Source: an uncultured Bacteroidales bacterium
GTDB lineage: Bacteria; Bacteroidota; Bacteroidia; Bacteroidales; UBA932
Length of the DNA: 64,000 nt
Direction: 5' to 3'
Assembly (NCBI GenBank): GCA_934725575.1
Contig: CAKVCK010000002.1
Span: 1-64,000 of the forward strand
The position numbers and the translations under genes were made by a program. Below the pieces are notes generated by a model. The model was not told the origin of the DNA. It searched no databases and worked only from the letters and a program-made list of their open reading frames with translations. Below are positions 51,505-61,296 of the stretch, in pieces; the stretch's first letter is position 1; every line of letters starts with the position of its first letter.

Positions 51505-52680
51505 ATGATTGACACGCAACTTTATGAATATATGATGGAGATGCTGCGGAAAACTCCCACGGGGTTTCATCGGTATCTTTATCAGGATATTCCCTGGGAG
51601 GCGCAACTTGTCGGGATCACCGGGGCGAGAGGAATCGGAAAGTCCACGATGATAAGGCAGTATATTCTTGGAAATCAAGATAAAGGACGATTCCTCTATG
51701 TTTCGGCTGACCACACGTATTTCGCTGACCATAGACTGTCCGATCTGGCGGATGAGTTTGTAAAGGATGGGGGAACGCATCTGTTCATTGATGAGGTACA
51801 TAAGTATAGTGACTGGTCACGGGAGCTGAAGCAGATTTATGATGTTCATTCAGATTTGCACGTGGTGTTCACTGGATCTTCTATTTTGGATATCGAGGAC
51901 GGTGCCGCGGATTTGAGCCGTCGCGCGCTTGTCTATCCGATGAGCGGACTCTCGTTCAGAGAGTATCTGAAACTCTTCCACAAAGTTGATGCACCGACAT
52001 ATTCATTGGTGGATATTCTTGCGGGGAAGGGAGAGATCCCTGGCATTGAGCATCCGTTGCCATATTTCCGTGAATATTTGAGGAAGGGGTATTATCCTTT
52101 TTCGGGTGAGATTGGATTTGAGATGCGTCTGCAGCAGGTTGTGTCGCGGACGATTGAGTCAGATATCGCACAGCACGTCAACTTGAAGGCCTCCACCGCC
52201 CGTAAGTTGAAGAAGATGCTTGCCATCATAGCTTCGCTGGCACCTTACAAGCCGAGTATGGAGAAACTGGCGGTGGAGATAGGGGTTAGCAAGAACAATG
52301 TTCCTGAATATCTGACGTATATGGAAAAGACAGGCCTTATCGGCCAACTTCGGGATGACACAGGAGGGCTCCGTGGATTGGGAAAGGTAGAGAAAGTTTA
52401 CATCGACAACCCTAACTTGATGTATGCGCTGTCGGGAAGTTCGGTTGACATCGGTAATGTCCGGGAGACCTTTTTCTATAATCAGACGAAGGTCCGTAAC
52501 GATGTCATCTCGTCTAAGGAATCGGATTTTGTGATTGGCAAAAACACTTTTGAGATAGGTGGCCGCAAAAAAGGACGGAAGCAGATAGAAGGAATAGCTG
52601 GCGGCATAATTGTGAAAGACGACATTGAATATGCCCACGGCAACGTCATTCCGCTCTGGCACTTCGGGCTTAACTATTAG
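51505..52680 (+). CDS. AAA family ATPase with DUF4143 domain (paralogue C)
   Basis: 391 residues from the ATG at 51505. Walker A ITGARGIGKSTMIRQY near 40, Walker B HLFIDEVHKYSDWSRELK near 92, VVFTGSSILDI, DLSRRALVYPMSGLSFREYL, winged-helix part (MEKLAVEIGVSKNNVPEYL), and DUF4143-type end NVRETFFYNQT, SDFVIGKNTFEIGGRKKGRK, IPLWHFGLNY. Here the nuclease-like motif is EIGG followed by basic residues; the ExK spacing is again altered. It is followed by a short palindromic gap and the SNF2 helicase in the same direction. Function unknown; the SNF2 gene has its own promoter, so an operon is unlikely. Confidence 0.88.
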   Translation: MIDTQLYEYMMEMLRKTPTGFHRYLYQDIPWEAQLVGITGARGIGKSTMIRQYILGNQDKGRFLYVSADHTYFADHRLSDLADEFVKDGGTHLFIDEVHKYSDWSRELKQIYDVHSDLHVVFTGSSILDIEDGAADLSRRALVYPMSGLSFREYLKLFHKVDAPTYSLVDILAGKGEIPGIEHPLPYFREYLRKGYYPFSGEIGFEMRLQQVVSRTIESDIAQHVNLKASTARKLKKMLAIIASLAPYKPSMEKLAVEIGVSKNNVPEYLTYMEKTGLIGQLRDDTGGLRGLGKVEKVYIDNPNLMYALSGSSVDIGNVRETFFYNQTKVRNDVISSKESDFVIGKNTFEIGGRKKGRKQIEGIAGGIIVKDDIEYAHGNVIPLWHFGLNY

Positions 52681-52694
52681 GCTAACGTTGTATT

Positions 52695-52745
52695 TTATCC
52701 AAAACTATTCGTATAGTGGATAAATAAGGCTTTTTTTATCCACTA
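52695..52745. promoter_or_regulatory. Three TTATCCA half-sites between ATPase C and the SNF2 gene
   Basis: TTATCCA at 52695, TAGTGGATAAA at 52715-52725 and TTTATCCACTA at 52735-52745. The last two form a perfect 11-bp inverted repeat. It lies ~50 bp before the SNF2 promoter. It may be an operator, or a terminator for the ATPase gene because of the T7 run in the loop. Confidence 0.45.
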
Positions 52746-52794
52746 CAGAGCGTTTGGAGAGTGTGAAGACCTTGTGTGGAAACCCATTGATTGC

Positions 52795-52802
52795 TATCTT
52801 TG
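52795..52802 (+). promoter_or_regulatory. Promoter -7 element TATCTTTG (SNF2 gene)
   Basis: Exact TAnnTTTG match, 20 bp before the ATG at 52823. It places the transcript start downstream of the in-frame ATG at 52754, which is therefore rejected. Confidence 0.6.
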
Positions 52803-52822
52803 TAATAATAAACATTAGAATT

Positions 52823-55800
52823 ATGGCAAAGGGTTTCGGGAACACGTGGTGGGGGAGCAGGTGGCTGCTTTCGCTGACGCACATCGACTATGAGAACCGG
52901 ATTCCGCGCGGGGCGACGTACGCTCGGGCTGGCGCGGTGCGGGAGATCAAGATTAAGGGGAATGTCATCAGCGCGAAGGTGGAAGGAAGACGGCCTCGGC
53001 CATATTCAGTCACCATCATTGTGCCGCCGTTTTTCCCGGAGGACGTGGAGAAACTTCTTCAGGGGATTATGGCGAGACCGGACATCGTCTCGAAACTGCT
53101 TAAGCACGAGCTGGATCCGGCGGTTATGGACATCGCTTCGGAGTGTGGACTCAAGATATTCCCGGAAAAATGGACTGACTTCAAGATGCAGTGCAGCTGC
53201 CCGGACTGGGCGGTGCCGTGCAAGCATCTGGCGGCGGTTATCTATATGATGAGCCGGGAGATCGACAACAATCCTTTTCTGGTGTTTACGATTCACAATG
53301 TGGATCTGCTGGAGGAACTGAAGAAACGTGGGGTGACGGTGGACGAGGCGGCCAAGACGGCGGCTGTGCCGTCAGTCAAAGACGTTGTCGAGTTTCGGAA
53401 ATCCGCCAAGGAGGTGAGCAAGGAGGCTCCTGAATTTCATAGGGTTAACTTCTCGCGTCTGTCTGACAGACTGGATGTTCTTCTGATGCTGCTTCCGGCT
53501 GACCCGACATTCGATCTGAACGGAGACTTCAAGGAACAATACTCATCGCAGATGCGGAAAATCCGCGGCAATGCGGTCAAATTCTTTGAAGGCAAACTCC
53601 CGGCCGAGAGGCTTTTCCCGTCTCAGGCGCTTTCCTATGAATATAATGAATATGCCCTCTCCGGGGATTCGGCCGTGTCGCTGGAAGCGGATCTGCTGTT
53701 GGATTGGAATATGTTATATTCACCTGACGGCAAGGAGTTTACCAAGGCGGATGAGAACGCTGTCCTGCGAGAGATAGCCGGAATCAATCCGGATTTCATT
53801 CCGGACTATTCCCCGAGCGTGACCGCTGTACATCAAGGATTTCTGGCGTCGATGCACTTGATGGCGAACGGAGACATCGCCCCGCAGATTGTCCGGCTGG
53901 CGGACGGGAACTGTGCCGTCAGATGGATTCCCTGCACTGTGGATCCGGAGGTGACATCGCTGCTGGAGTCTTTGGAGGCCATCATCCCGGACACGATGAT
54001 CCGGTTCAAGGTCGGGAAGTCAGGAAAGTACGTGAAGAACAAGGCCGAGACACTGCTCTCTTACCTTTTGGGTAAACTTGTGCCGGAACTCAGTCTGGCA
54101 TCGCATAGGCCGCTTACCGGGATATTCTTTGATGGTGAACGTTATGCCTTTGACCAGCCTGGCGAACGGGAGATTCCCGGCAGCATCGCCGCCTGGCTGT
54201 CGTCATATTCAATACGCCAGTCCCGTTTCGTGCCGGTGCTGACGGTTGATGAGAATATGGACGGGATATTCTATGTCAACCTCGGGGTCGAGGATGTCGA
54301 GGCTCCGGAGAAGTGGATCACCGCTTTGTCGGATGTCCTTGCCAAAGAAGAGTTCGCATCGTCCCGGCTTCCGATTCTGAAAGCGTTCACTGATCTTTCT
54401 GTGATTATCCCGGAGGTGGGACGCTATATCGCGCGGAAGGCGGCGAGGGCGCTAAGATATTCATTGGACGAGTTCGTGCCGCTTCTGATGAGGATTATTC
54501 CCGCTATCAAACTATTGGGAGTCAAAGTATTCCTTCCAAAATCGCTTGAGAATCTGATAAGGCCGAAACCGACTCTGAAGCTGAAGAAGAAAACCGGCAG
54601 TTCACCGTCCTGCTTCAGGCTTTCGGATCTGTTCGAGTTCGAGTGGGAAGTGGCTTTGGGTGACGAGGTGGTCTCGGCGGAGGATTTCCACAGGCTTCTT
54701 GGGCAGGCGGGCAAACTGTTGAAATTCAAAGGACAGTATATCTACACCTCTCCGGAGGATCTGGAGAAAGTCAACAAGGCTATCGCCGGAGTCGGCAATG
54801 TCAGTCCGGGCGAGATGCTTCAGGCCGCGATTCTCGGTGAATATGATTCCGCTCCGATTGTCCTTTCCGATGAGGCTAAGGAACTGATTGAGAGGTTTAC
54901 CAACGAAGAGGAAATTCCTATCCCTAATGGGGTTAAGGCTGAGCTGCGCCCTTACCAGAAGAGGGGATATTCCTGGCTCTACAGGAATATGCGGGTCGGG
55001 TTCGGCTCCATTCTGGCGGATGATATGGGGCTTGGCAAGACGCTTCAGACCATCACTCTGCTTCAAAAGATGAAAGATGAAGGTGTGTTGAGGGAGAAGC
55101 CTGCGCTTGTGGTCGTGCCGACTGGACTTCTTTCCAACTGGCAGGCGGAGATCTCTCGGTTCGCTCCAGGTCTGACCTCGTTCATATATCACGGCACCGG
55201 CAGACAGAGACCTGAAAGCCGTGTGGACATCATCCTTACGACCTACGGCGTGCTCCGTTCTGACCAGAAGATCTTCGCGAAAGTCAAGTGGAGCGTGATG
55301 GTGATCGATGAGGCGCAGAACATCAAGAACCCGACCGCCATCCAGAGCAAGGCTGTCCGCTCCATCACCGCCGACACGAAGATCGCGCTCAGCGGCACTC
55401 CGGTCGAGAACCGCCTGACCGAGTTCTGGAGCATAATGGACTATGCCAACAGCGGTTACCTCGGCAACCTCAAATCTTTCAAGAGTGAATATGCCAACCC
55501 GATCCAGCTGTACAACGACGAGGACTGCGCCGCGAGGTTCCGAAAGGTGACGGCTCCGTTTATGATGCGGAGGATGAAGACCGACAAGACTGTCATCAGC
55601 GACCTTCCGGACAAGGTCGAGATAAATGAATATTCGGCCCTCTCTCCGGAGCAGGCGGCCTTGTACCACAAGACGTTGGATGCGGCGATGGCTGAGATCG
55701 AAGGCAAGGACACTTCCGACAGCGTCGCGCTTTTCGAAAGGCAAGGCCTTATCCTTCAGATGATTCTGGCGTTGAAGCAGATATGCAACCATCCGGCGCA

Positions 55801-56350
55801 GTACCTGAAGAACGGGAATATGTCTCCGTCGCTTTCCGGCAAGGTGGAGATGCTTCTTGACCGGTTGGACGGAATCGTGGACGCCGGCGAGAAGGTGCTG
55901 GTGTTCACGCAGTTCAAGGAGATGGGCGAGATGCTCGTGAAGTTTGTCGGTGACAGGACGGGCAAGGCTCCGATGTTCTATCACGGAGGCTGCTCGGTCA
56001 AGCAGCGCAACGAGATGGTGTCCCGTTTCCAGAACGGCAGGGAGGACAAGATATTCATTCTTTCCTTGAAGGCCGCCGGAACCGGCCTTAATCTGACCGC
56101 AGCCTCGCACGTGATTCATTTTGATCTTTGGTGGAACCCGGCCGTCGAGGCTCAGGCCACCGACCGTGCCTACCGTATCGGCCAGAACAAAAACGTGATG
56201 GTTCACCGTTTCATTACCAAGGACACATTCGAGGAGAAGATCGACGCGATGATCCAGCGCAAGAAACACCTTGCCGAGATGACCGTCTCCACCGGCGAAA
56301 GCTGGATCGGCAAGCTCAGCAACAAGGAACTCCACGACATCTTCGGGTAG
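52823..56350 (+). CDS. SWIM zinc-finger SNF2-family DNA-dependent ATPase
   Basis: 1175 residues from the ATG at 52823 (MAKGFGNTWWG is the conserved family start). SWIM zinc finger near 123: CSCPDWAVPCKHLAAVIY (CxCx-n-CxH). A long central region follows, then the SNF2 helicase core: motif I ILADDMGLGKTLQT near 732, motif II VIDEAQNIKNP near 828, motif III ALSGTPVENRL, motif V near ILSLKAAGTGLNLTAA, motif VI QATDRAYRIGQNKNV near 1110. It translocates on double-stranded DNA using ATP; bacterial members are related to RapA/HepA-type and helicase/SNF2 proteins of mobile and defence loci, but this SWIM type is broadly chromosomal. Its stop is 4 bp from the convergent amylase stop. Confidence 0.95.
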   Translation: MAKGFGNTWWGSRWLLSLTHIDYENRIPRGATYARAGAVREIKIKGNVISAKVEGRRPRPYSVTIIVPPFFPEDVEKLLQGIMARPDIVSKLLKHELDPAVMDIASECGLKIFPEKWTDFKMQCSCPDWAVPCKHLAAVIYMMSREIDNNPFLVFTIHNVDLLEELKKRGVTVDEAAKTAAVPSVKDVVEFRKSAKEVSKEAPEFHRVNFSRLSDRLDVLLMLLPADPTFDLNGDFKEQYSSQMRKIRGNAVKFFEGKLPAERLFPSQALSYEYNEYALSGDSAVSLEADLLLDWNMLYSPDGKEFTKADENAVLREIAGINPDFIPDYSPSVTAVHQGFLASMHLMANGDIAPQIVRLADGNCAVRWIPCTVDPEVTSLLESLEAIIPDTMIRFKVGKSGKYVKNKAETLLSYLLGKLVPELSLASHRPLTGIFFDGERYAFDQPGEREIPGSIAAWLSSYSIRQSRFVPVLTVDENMDGIFYVNLGVEDVEAPEKWITALSDVLAKEEFASSRLPILKAFTDLSVIIPEVGRYIARKAARALRYSLDEFVPLLMRIIPAIKLLGVKVFLPKSLENLIRPKPTLKLKKKTGSSPSCFRLSDLFEFEWEVALGDEVVSAEDFHRLLGQAGKLLKFKGQYIYTSPEDLEKVNKAIAGVGNVSPGEMLQAAILGEYDSAPIVLSDEAKELIERFTNEEEIPIPNGVKAELRPYQKRGYSWLYRNMRVGFGSILADDMGLGKTLQTITLLQKMKDEGVLREKPALVVVPTGLLSNWQAEISRFAPGLTSFIYHGTGRQRPESRVDIILTTYGVLRSDQKIFAKVKWSVMVIDEAQNIKNPTAIQSKAVRSITADTKIALSGTPVENRLTEFWSIMDYANSGYLGNLKSFKSEYANPIQLYNDEDCAARFRKVTAPFMMRRMKTDKTVISDLPDKVEINEYSALSPEQAALYHKTLDAAMAEIEGKDTSDSVALFERQGLILQMILALKQICNHPAQYLKNGNMSPSLSGKVEMLLDRLDGIVDAGEKVLVFTQFKEMGEMLVKFVGDRTGKAPMFYHGGCSVKQRNEMVSRFQNGREDKIFILSLKAAGTGLNLTAASHVIHFDLWWNPAVEAQATDRAYRIGQNKNVMVHRFITKDTFEEKIDAMIQRKKHLAEMTVSTGESWIGKLSNKELHDIFG

Positions 56351-56354
56351 GACC

Positions 56355-58277
56355 TTATAGCTTGATGATCATTCCGGAGGTGGCGTCCAGCTTGAGGGTG
56401 GTGCCTTTGGCGGTGTGTTTGCAGGTGGCCTTGCCGGTGGTCAGGAGAGGGGAGACGGAGCCTTTCACGGATTTGAGGGCGGAAAGGTACGGCTCGATCT
56501 CGCCGCCAAGGACAAGGGTCTTGCGTTCGGAGGTCGGGTTGAGGACGATCAGGAAGGTCTCCGTGCCGTTGCTGCGGAGATATACCATCGGGTAAGGCTG
56601 TTCTTCATTGAAAAACGGGATGAAACGGCTGTCGGCCCAGAGGGCTTCACTGTTTTTCCTGAGCGAGATCAGGGCTCTGGTCCAGTTCAGGATGGATTCC
56701 GGATCATTCTCCTGGGACTCCACGGTCGGGTTCCCTTTGGCGATAGGCTTGACTTTTCCTGCGGCCAGTTCCTTTTTCCACTCGGTGTACTGAGGAAGAG
56801 AGGATGCCGGAGTCCAGTCCGTGCAGACAGGAAGGTAAAGTTTGTCCGGAGCGCAGTCGCTGAACCCCGCTGTCTCGTCCGCTGTCCACTGCATCGGGGT
56901 GCGGGCGCCGGCGCGCTCCTTGCCGTTGTGGTTCGCCCCTTCCACATTCGGCATATCCACAAGCGAGCGCATTCCGATCTCGTCACCGTAATAAAGGATC
57001 GGAAGCGGCATCGTCATAACCCACGCCATCATCACCTTGAGCTGCTCGGGAGTATTGCGGGCACCTGTGTTGATCCTGAGGTGGTCGTGGTTGCCGGTGA
57101 TGCTGGCGAAATAGCCCATCGTGCGTGTGCTCTCGACGCAATCGGTGAAGTAGTCGTAATATTCCTTGAGCATCTGCGCCGGCGTGGTCTTGGAGTCAAC
57201 CTTGTTCTCCGGCCAAGCGTTGCCGTAGAGATCCTTGACGGACGGCTGGCCGCCATTCAAAGAGAAGTAGCTTCCGCCATCAGCCTGATGCTTTCTGTCG
57301 AAGTACATCCTGCGGTTGTGCGCCCTCGTGTTGTTGAGGTCCATATCCACGTTGTAGCCGGCCGCGAGGCAATATTTCGGAGAACCCCATTCCGCCATAA
57401 GGACGTGGTCAGGGAAGTTCTTGTCAGACCACTCACGGATCTCTCTCCAGAGATTGAGGATCTCCTTCTTGTCCTTGTCGTTCTTCACGAGGCTGCTGGC
57501 CATATCCACGCGGAATCCGTCCACTCCCTTACCGTACCAGAAGGCGAGGATGTCCTTGAGTTCCTGGCGCACGGCCTTCGGTCCCGGCTCATTCACGCCC
57601 TGCTCCCACGGATGGTTTGGATCCGGGTTGGCGTAACCGTAGTTGAGGGACGGCTGGCAGGCGTAGAAATTCTTCATATAGTATTTATCGCGGGGATATT
57701 CACTCTTCATCCATTTGCCGATGGTGCTCTGCATGTAGTCAGGACTTTTCAGCATCGCCTCAAGGTCTTTCTCGGCCTTCGCGTCCGGAAGACGGTCGGA
57801 CCAGATGTAGTAGTCGGAGTACTGAAGGTTGCTGTCCTGCGCACTCTGGAGGAACCACGGATGCTTGTCGGAAGTGTGTCCTGCCACAAGGTCGAGCATC
57901 ACCTTTATTCCTTTCTCGTGTGCTTTCTGGATGAGTTCAACGAGGTCGTTGTTGGTCCCGAAGCGTGGATCAACACGGTAGAAATCAATTACATCATAAC
58001 CTCCGTCGATCCATCCGGAGACGAAAAGTGGATTGAACCAGATGGCCGAGACGCCAAGGCTCTCGATGTAATCCAGTTTGGAAATCACTCCCTGGATATC
58101 ACCGATTCCGTTCCCGTCGGAGTCCTTGTAGGAGGACGGGTACACTTGATAGATCACTCCGTTGCGGAGCCAGTCAGGCCCGACTTTCCAAGTCTGCTCG
58201 AAACTGCCCGCTGCCGGCTGGGCTGAGACAATCGCGCTGACCAGCAGAGCGAAGGACAAAATGAAGCTCTTTTTCAT
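56355..58277 (-). CDS. Secreted alpha-amylase family protein (GH13)
   Basis: 640 residues from the ATG at 58277; a further in-frame ATG at 58319 would precede the signal peptide by 14 residues. Signal peptide about 1-20 (ending VSAQ). GH13 regions: DWLRNGVIYQVYPSSYKDSD, region I DLVAGHTSDKHPW, region II GFRVDMASSLVKN with the nucleophile Asp, region III MAEWGSP with the acid Glu, region IV ITGNHDHLRI with the third Asp. Calcium-like loop DSDGNGIGD present. Most similar in layout to oligo-1,6-glucosidase or trehalose synthase-type GH13 enzymes; specificity open. It would act in the periplasm or outside, feeding glucose to the glycogen enzymes. Located between the SNF2 gene and ftsZ. Confidence 0.9.
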   Translation of the reverse strand: MKKSFILSFALLVSAIVSAQPAAGSFEQTWKVGPDWLRNGVIYQVYPSSYKDSDGNGIGDIQGVISKLDYIESLGVSAIWFNPLFVSGWIDGGYDVIDFYRVDPRFGTNNDLVELIQKAHEKGIKVMLDLVAGHTSDKHPWFLQSAQDSNLQYSDYYIWSDRLPDAKAEKDLEAMLKSPDYMQSTIGKWMKSEYPRDKYYMKNFYACQPSLNYGYANPDPNHPWEQGVNEPGPKAVRQELKDILAFWYGKGVDGFRVDMASSLVKNDKDKKEILNLWREIREWSDKNFPDHVLMAEWGSPKYCLAAGYNVDMDLNNTRAHNRRMYFDRKHQADGGSYFSLNGGQPSVKDLYGNAWPENKVDSKTTPAQMLKEYYDYFTDCVESTRTMGYFASITGNHDHLRINTGARNTPEQLKVMMAWVMTMPLPILYYGDEIGMRSLVDMPNVEGANHNGKERAGARTPMQWTADETAGFSDCAPDKLYLPVCTDWTPASSLPQYTEWKKELAAGKVKPIAKGNPTVESQENDPESILNWTRALISLRKNSEALWADSRFIPFFNEEQPYPMVYLRSNGTETFLIVLNPTSERKTLVLGGEIEPYLSALKSVKGSVSPLLTTGKATCKHTAKGTTLKLDATSGMIIKL

Positions 58278-58328
58278 AATGTAAGACTGATTATGCCAAT
58301 TAATATGCTCGTTCACCATCAGGTGCGT

Positions 58329-59588
58329 CTATTCGTCTTTATGGGACTTGCGGCGGAACGCCGGGATGTTCAGAAGCTCACTGATGTCCTGGCCGTCCTG
58401 GACCACAAGCGCTGGCTTGCTGTCTTTGTCGAAATGAAATTTCTTTCTGTTGTCAGGCTGTTTTTCCTCCAGCGTGATGTTGATGACACCCTCGTCGCGG
58501 TTGGTGTCATCCTCTTGCTGGAGAGTGCTGTGCTTCTCGTACTTGAAATCCTTGTCGATGGTTATCACGTTTCCGAGATCCTGTGTGGCGATCTTGGCCA
58601 GATCGTCAACAATGAAACCGGTGGCGATCGCCGTGATCTGGATCTCGTCTCTTATTTCAGGATCCTCCACCCAGACTATTCCGGTCTTGAATTTGTTCAC
58701 CTTGCCGGTATATTCCCCGATCTTCTTGTCAATCTCCTTCAGGTCATCCATAGTCAGGCCGTCCTTGTTCTTGCCTGTGGTGATGTTGATGAGCAGATTC
58801 TTTGCGGTGGTCAGGTCGAAGTCGTTGAGGAGAGGGGATTTAAGCGCCCCTTTTACGGCATCCTCTATCCTGTTTTTCCCTTTCCCGATTCCGCATCCCA
58901 TCAATGCCATACCGCTGTCTTTCATCATCGTCTCGATGTCCTTGAAGTCGATGTTGATGTAGCCGTGCCGGCTTATGATCTCAGTGATGCCCCTGACGGC
59001 TGTCGCCAACACTTCGTCCGCTTTTGGGAAAGCCTCGTGGATAAGCATACTCCCGAACAATTCATACAGTTTCTCATTGTTGATGATAAGCAGACTGTCA
59101 ACATTGTTCTTGAGTTCGTGTATGCCTTTTATGGCTTTGGTCAAAGGAGTTATGCCTTCGATGTCAAAAGGAATGGTGACCACGGCGACGGTCAGGATGC
59201 CCTTGTCTTTGGCGGCCTTGGCGATGACAGGGGCGGCTCCGGTACCGGTTCCTCCTCCCATTCCGGCGGTGATGAAAAGCATCTTGGTGTCATCCGTGAG
59301 GACTACCCTCTCGATCTCATCAAGGGACTCTATCGCCGCCTTGCGGCCCTGTTCCGGTCTTGTGCCGGCGCCTAAGGCGTTGGTGCCGATGTGTATCTTA
59401 GCCTGTACCGGACTGTTGTCAAGGGCTTGTCTGTCTGTGTTGCAGACGTAGAAGTTGCAGCCCTGGACTTTTTCACGGTACATATAGTTCACGGCATTGC
59501 ATCCGCCTCCGCCTACACCTATGACCTTGATCATTGATTCAATAGGTGTCCAGTCATCTGGAGTGATTTCTATATCGATGTCTCCCAT
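58329..59588 (-). CDS. ftsZ: Cell division protein FtsZ
   Basis: 419 residues. GTP-binding GVGGGGCNAVNYMY near 24-37, tubulin signature AGMGGGTGTGAAPVIA near 110, T7 loop region NIDFKDIETMMKDSGMALMG with catalytic Asp, and the C-terminal peptide LLNIPAFRRK that binds FtsA. Forms the Z-ring. Last gene of the murG-murC-ftsQ-ftsA-ftsZ cluster, 17 bp after ftsA. The ~90-residue linker is acidic/Gln-rich. Confidence 0.98.
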   Translation of the reverse strand: MGDIDIEITPDDWTPIESMIKVIGVGGGGCNAVNYMYREKVQGCNFYVCNTDRQALDNSPVQAKIHIGTNALGAGTRPEQGRKAAIESLDEIERVVLTDDTKMLFITAGMGGGTGTGAAPVIAKAAKDKGILTVAVVTIPFDIEGITPLTKAIKGIHELKNNVDSLLIINNEKLYELFGSMLIHEAFPKADEVLATAVRGITEIISRHGYINIDFKDIETMMKDSGMALMGCGIGKGKNRIEDAVKGALKSPLLNDFDLTTAKNLLINITTGKNKDGLTMDDLKEIDKKIGEYTGKVNKFKTGIVWVEDPEIRDEIQITAIATGFIVDDLAKIATQDLGNVITIDKDFKYEKHSTLQQEDDTNRDEGVINITLEEKQPDNRKKFHFDKDSKPALVVQDGQDISELLNIPAFRRKSHKDE

Positions 59589-59605
59589 ATCAGTTGTTTC
59601 ATTAG

Positions 59606-61285
59606 TTATTCATTAACATCCTTCTGGACGTTGTCGTACAGTCTCCAGAAAAATTTCACGATCGGATTCTTGGTCCCCTTAGGCTTTGGTTCCGGACCTG
59701 GCTCCGGACCAGGTTTTGGCACTGGCTGCGGACCTGGCTCAGGTTCAGGCTTAGGTTCTGGTTCCGGCACGACTGGCGGTTCCGTCTCTTGGGTATCAGC
59801 CCCTTGACCGGCGGAATATTCATCTTTGCCGGAATCCCTGCCGGATGGTTCTGTCGTCCCCGGTAACTCCTTGTTCTCCAACTTGGCGCTCTCATCGGTT
59901 TCGCCCCCGGCCACAGGATTGACCGTAGGTGTGTCCTCAGGTTTTACCAGGGCCGGCTCCTCGGCCGGGACGTTAGTCGCACCGTCGCCGTCAGGTTGAT
60001 ATTCAATGGCATCATCAAGCCTCGTCGCATCCTTAGGGCTGTCTTGAGCCGCCGCGCTTCCGTTGTTCCTTTGAGACGACCTGAATGTGACATCGTTGAT
60101 GCAGTTGATTGACTTGTCGCCTTTTACGGCCAGAATCATCCCGATCGCCGTGGAAGCGGAAGCCTCGCTGGCCTCCGGACAACCATCGCAGGAGACATAT
60201 TTCTTCGGCAGACCCATCTTGATGGAATATCCGGAAAGTTCCTTGAACAGGTTGACACAGTTCAGCATCTCCGCTCCTCCGCCGGTCACGACTATGCCTT
60301 TCTTGAGGTAATCCTCAGACGACAGCCCGCTTTCCTGGATCTTGTAGAGCAGAGCGTTGATGATCTCCTCCATCCTTGCGTTGACAATCTCGGAAAGCAC
60401 CTTGATGGATAGTTTCTTGAGCACCCTGCCGTCATCATCCATTATATGGAGTTCTTTCTCGCCGAGTGTCGAAAGTTTGTCAGGCAGACAGGCACCGTAT
60501 GCTTTCTTGATTTCCTCCGCCATCTTGAAGGAGAATCCGCAGATGGACTGGATGTCCCTTGTGACACAGTCGCCTCCGAAAGGAATGGCGGCGTAATACC
60601 TCATAAGGTTGTCTTTGAATATGGTCACGGAGCTGACGCCGGCGCCGATGTCAATCAACGCCACGCCGCTTTTCATCTCCTCAGGGCTGAGGACTGCCTT
60701 GGCCGTTATTCCCGGGATGAAGAATTTGCGGGCGATGCCGATCTGCATACTGCCGAAAAGCTCGTCAAGGTTCGTGGACAATCTTTTGCTTCCGATGAAG
60801 ACCTTGAACTTGCCTTCGATCCTTTCCGCGCTCATTCCGATGATCTCGCTTTCCGGCTCGTTTATGCAATCCTCTGTGGAGAAGGACTGTGCAACGGCCC
60901 CATAGATGATCTCTCTCTTGTCGTCCTTCAGCGGATAGGTCTTCAACGCCTCTGACTTAAGGTAGCGGATCTCGCTCTCGCTTATGAACCGGGAGTCGTC
61001 CTCCCTTTCCGCGGCGGCGGACGCTGTCTCCTGGCGTACCTGCCAACGAGGCAGCCCGACGACAATCTGCTGGATTTTGATCCTCAGGGTCTGCTGGGCC
61101 TCGGCGATGGCGTTTCTAACAAACTTGTCCGCGATGCCGGGGTTGGTGACACGGCTGTTGCGGATTCCTTCTGACGGTGACTCCTTGTAATATATTATCT
61201 GGACATTCTGATCCTCGATGCTGGCCACGCAGACGGCCAGTTTCGAGGTGCCCAGATCAACGGATGCTATGTATCGTTCTTCCAT
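59606..61285 (-). CDS. ftsA: Cell division protein FtsA with long C-terminal linker
   Basis: 559 residues from the ATG at 61285; a TTG two codons earlier is also in frame. Actin-fold motifs: YIASVDLGTSKLAVCVA, VALIDIGAGVSSVTIF, GIVVTGGGAEMLNCVNLF. The core ends near residue 385. Then follows ~140 residues of low-complexity sequence, including a run of alternating Pro-Glu/Pro-Lys/Pro-Gly pairs (about 505-535), and a final amphipathic helix NPIVKFFWRLYDNV that would target the membrane. Most FtsA proteins are ~420 residues; long linkers are seen in Bacteroidota, but this one is notably repetitive. It anchors FtsZ to the inner membrane. Confidence 0.96.
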   Translation of the reverse strand: MEERYIASVDLGTSKLAVCVASIEDQNVQIIYYKESPSEGIRNSRVTNPGIADKFVRNAIAEAQQTLRIKIQQIVVGLPRWQVRQETASAAAEREDDSRFISESEIRYLKSEALKTYPLKDDKREIIYGAVAQSFSTEDCINEPESEIIGMSAERIEGKFKVFIGSKRLSTNLDELFGSMQIGIARKFFIPGITAKAVLSPEEMKSGVALIDIGAGVSSVTIFKDNLMRYYAAIPFGGDCVTRDIQSICGFSFKMAEEIKKAYGACLPDKLSTLGEKELHIMDDDGRVLKKLSIKVLSEIVNARMEEIINALLYKIQESGLSSEDYLKKGIVVTGGGAEMLNCVNLFKELSGYSIKMGLPKKYVSCDGCPEASEASASTAIGMILAVKGDKSINCINDVTFRSSQRNNGSAAAQDSPKDATRLDDAIEYQPDGDGATNVPAEEPALVKPEDTPTVNPVAGGETDESAKLENKELPGTTEPSGRDSGKDEYSAGQGADTQETEPPVVPEPEPKPEPEPGPQPVPKPGPEPGPEPKPKGTKNPIVKFFWRLYDNVQKDVNE

Positions 61286-61296
61286 ATTCAATGATC

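Noticed and set aside
54602..56335. 577-codon minus-strand open frame opposite the SNF2 helicase
   Set aside because: The plus strand carries the complete helicase motif series.
52823..56350. Phage-defence island built of the three ATPases plus the SNF2 helicase
   Set aside because: The SNF2 protein is of the common SWIM chromosomal type, each ATPase has its own promoter, and neighbours are housekeeping genes; nothing in sequence ties them into one defence operon.
56415..58226. 603-codon plus-strand open frame opposite the GH13 amylase
   Set aside because: The minus strand has all four GH13 motifs; the plus-strand translation shows no known domain.
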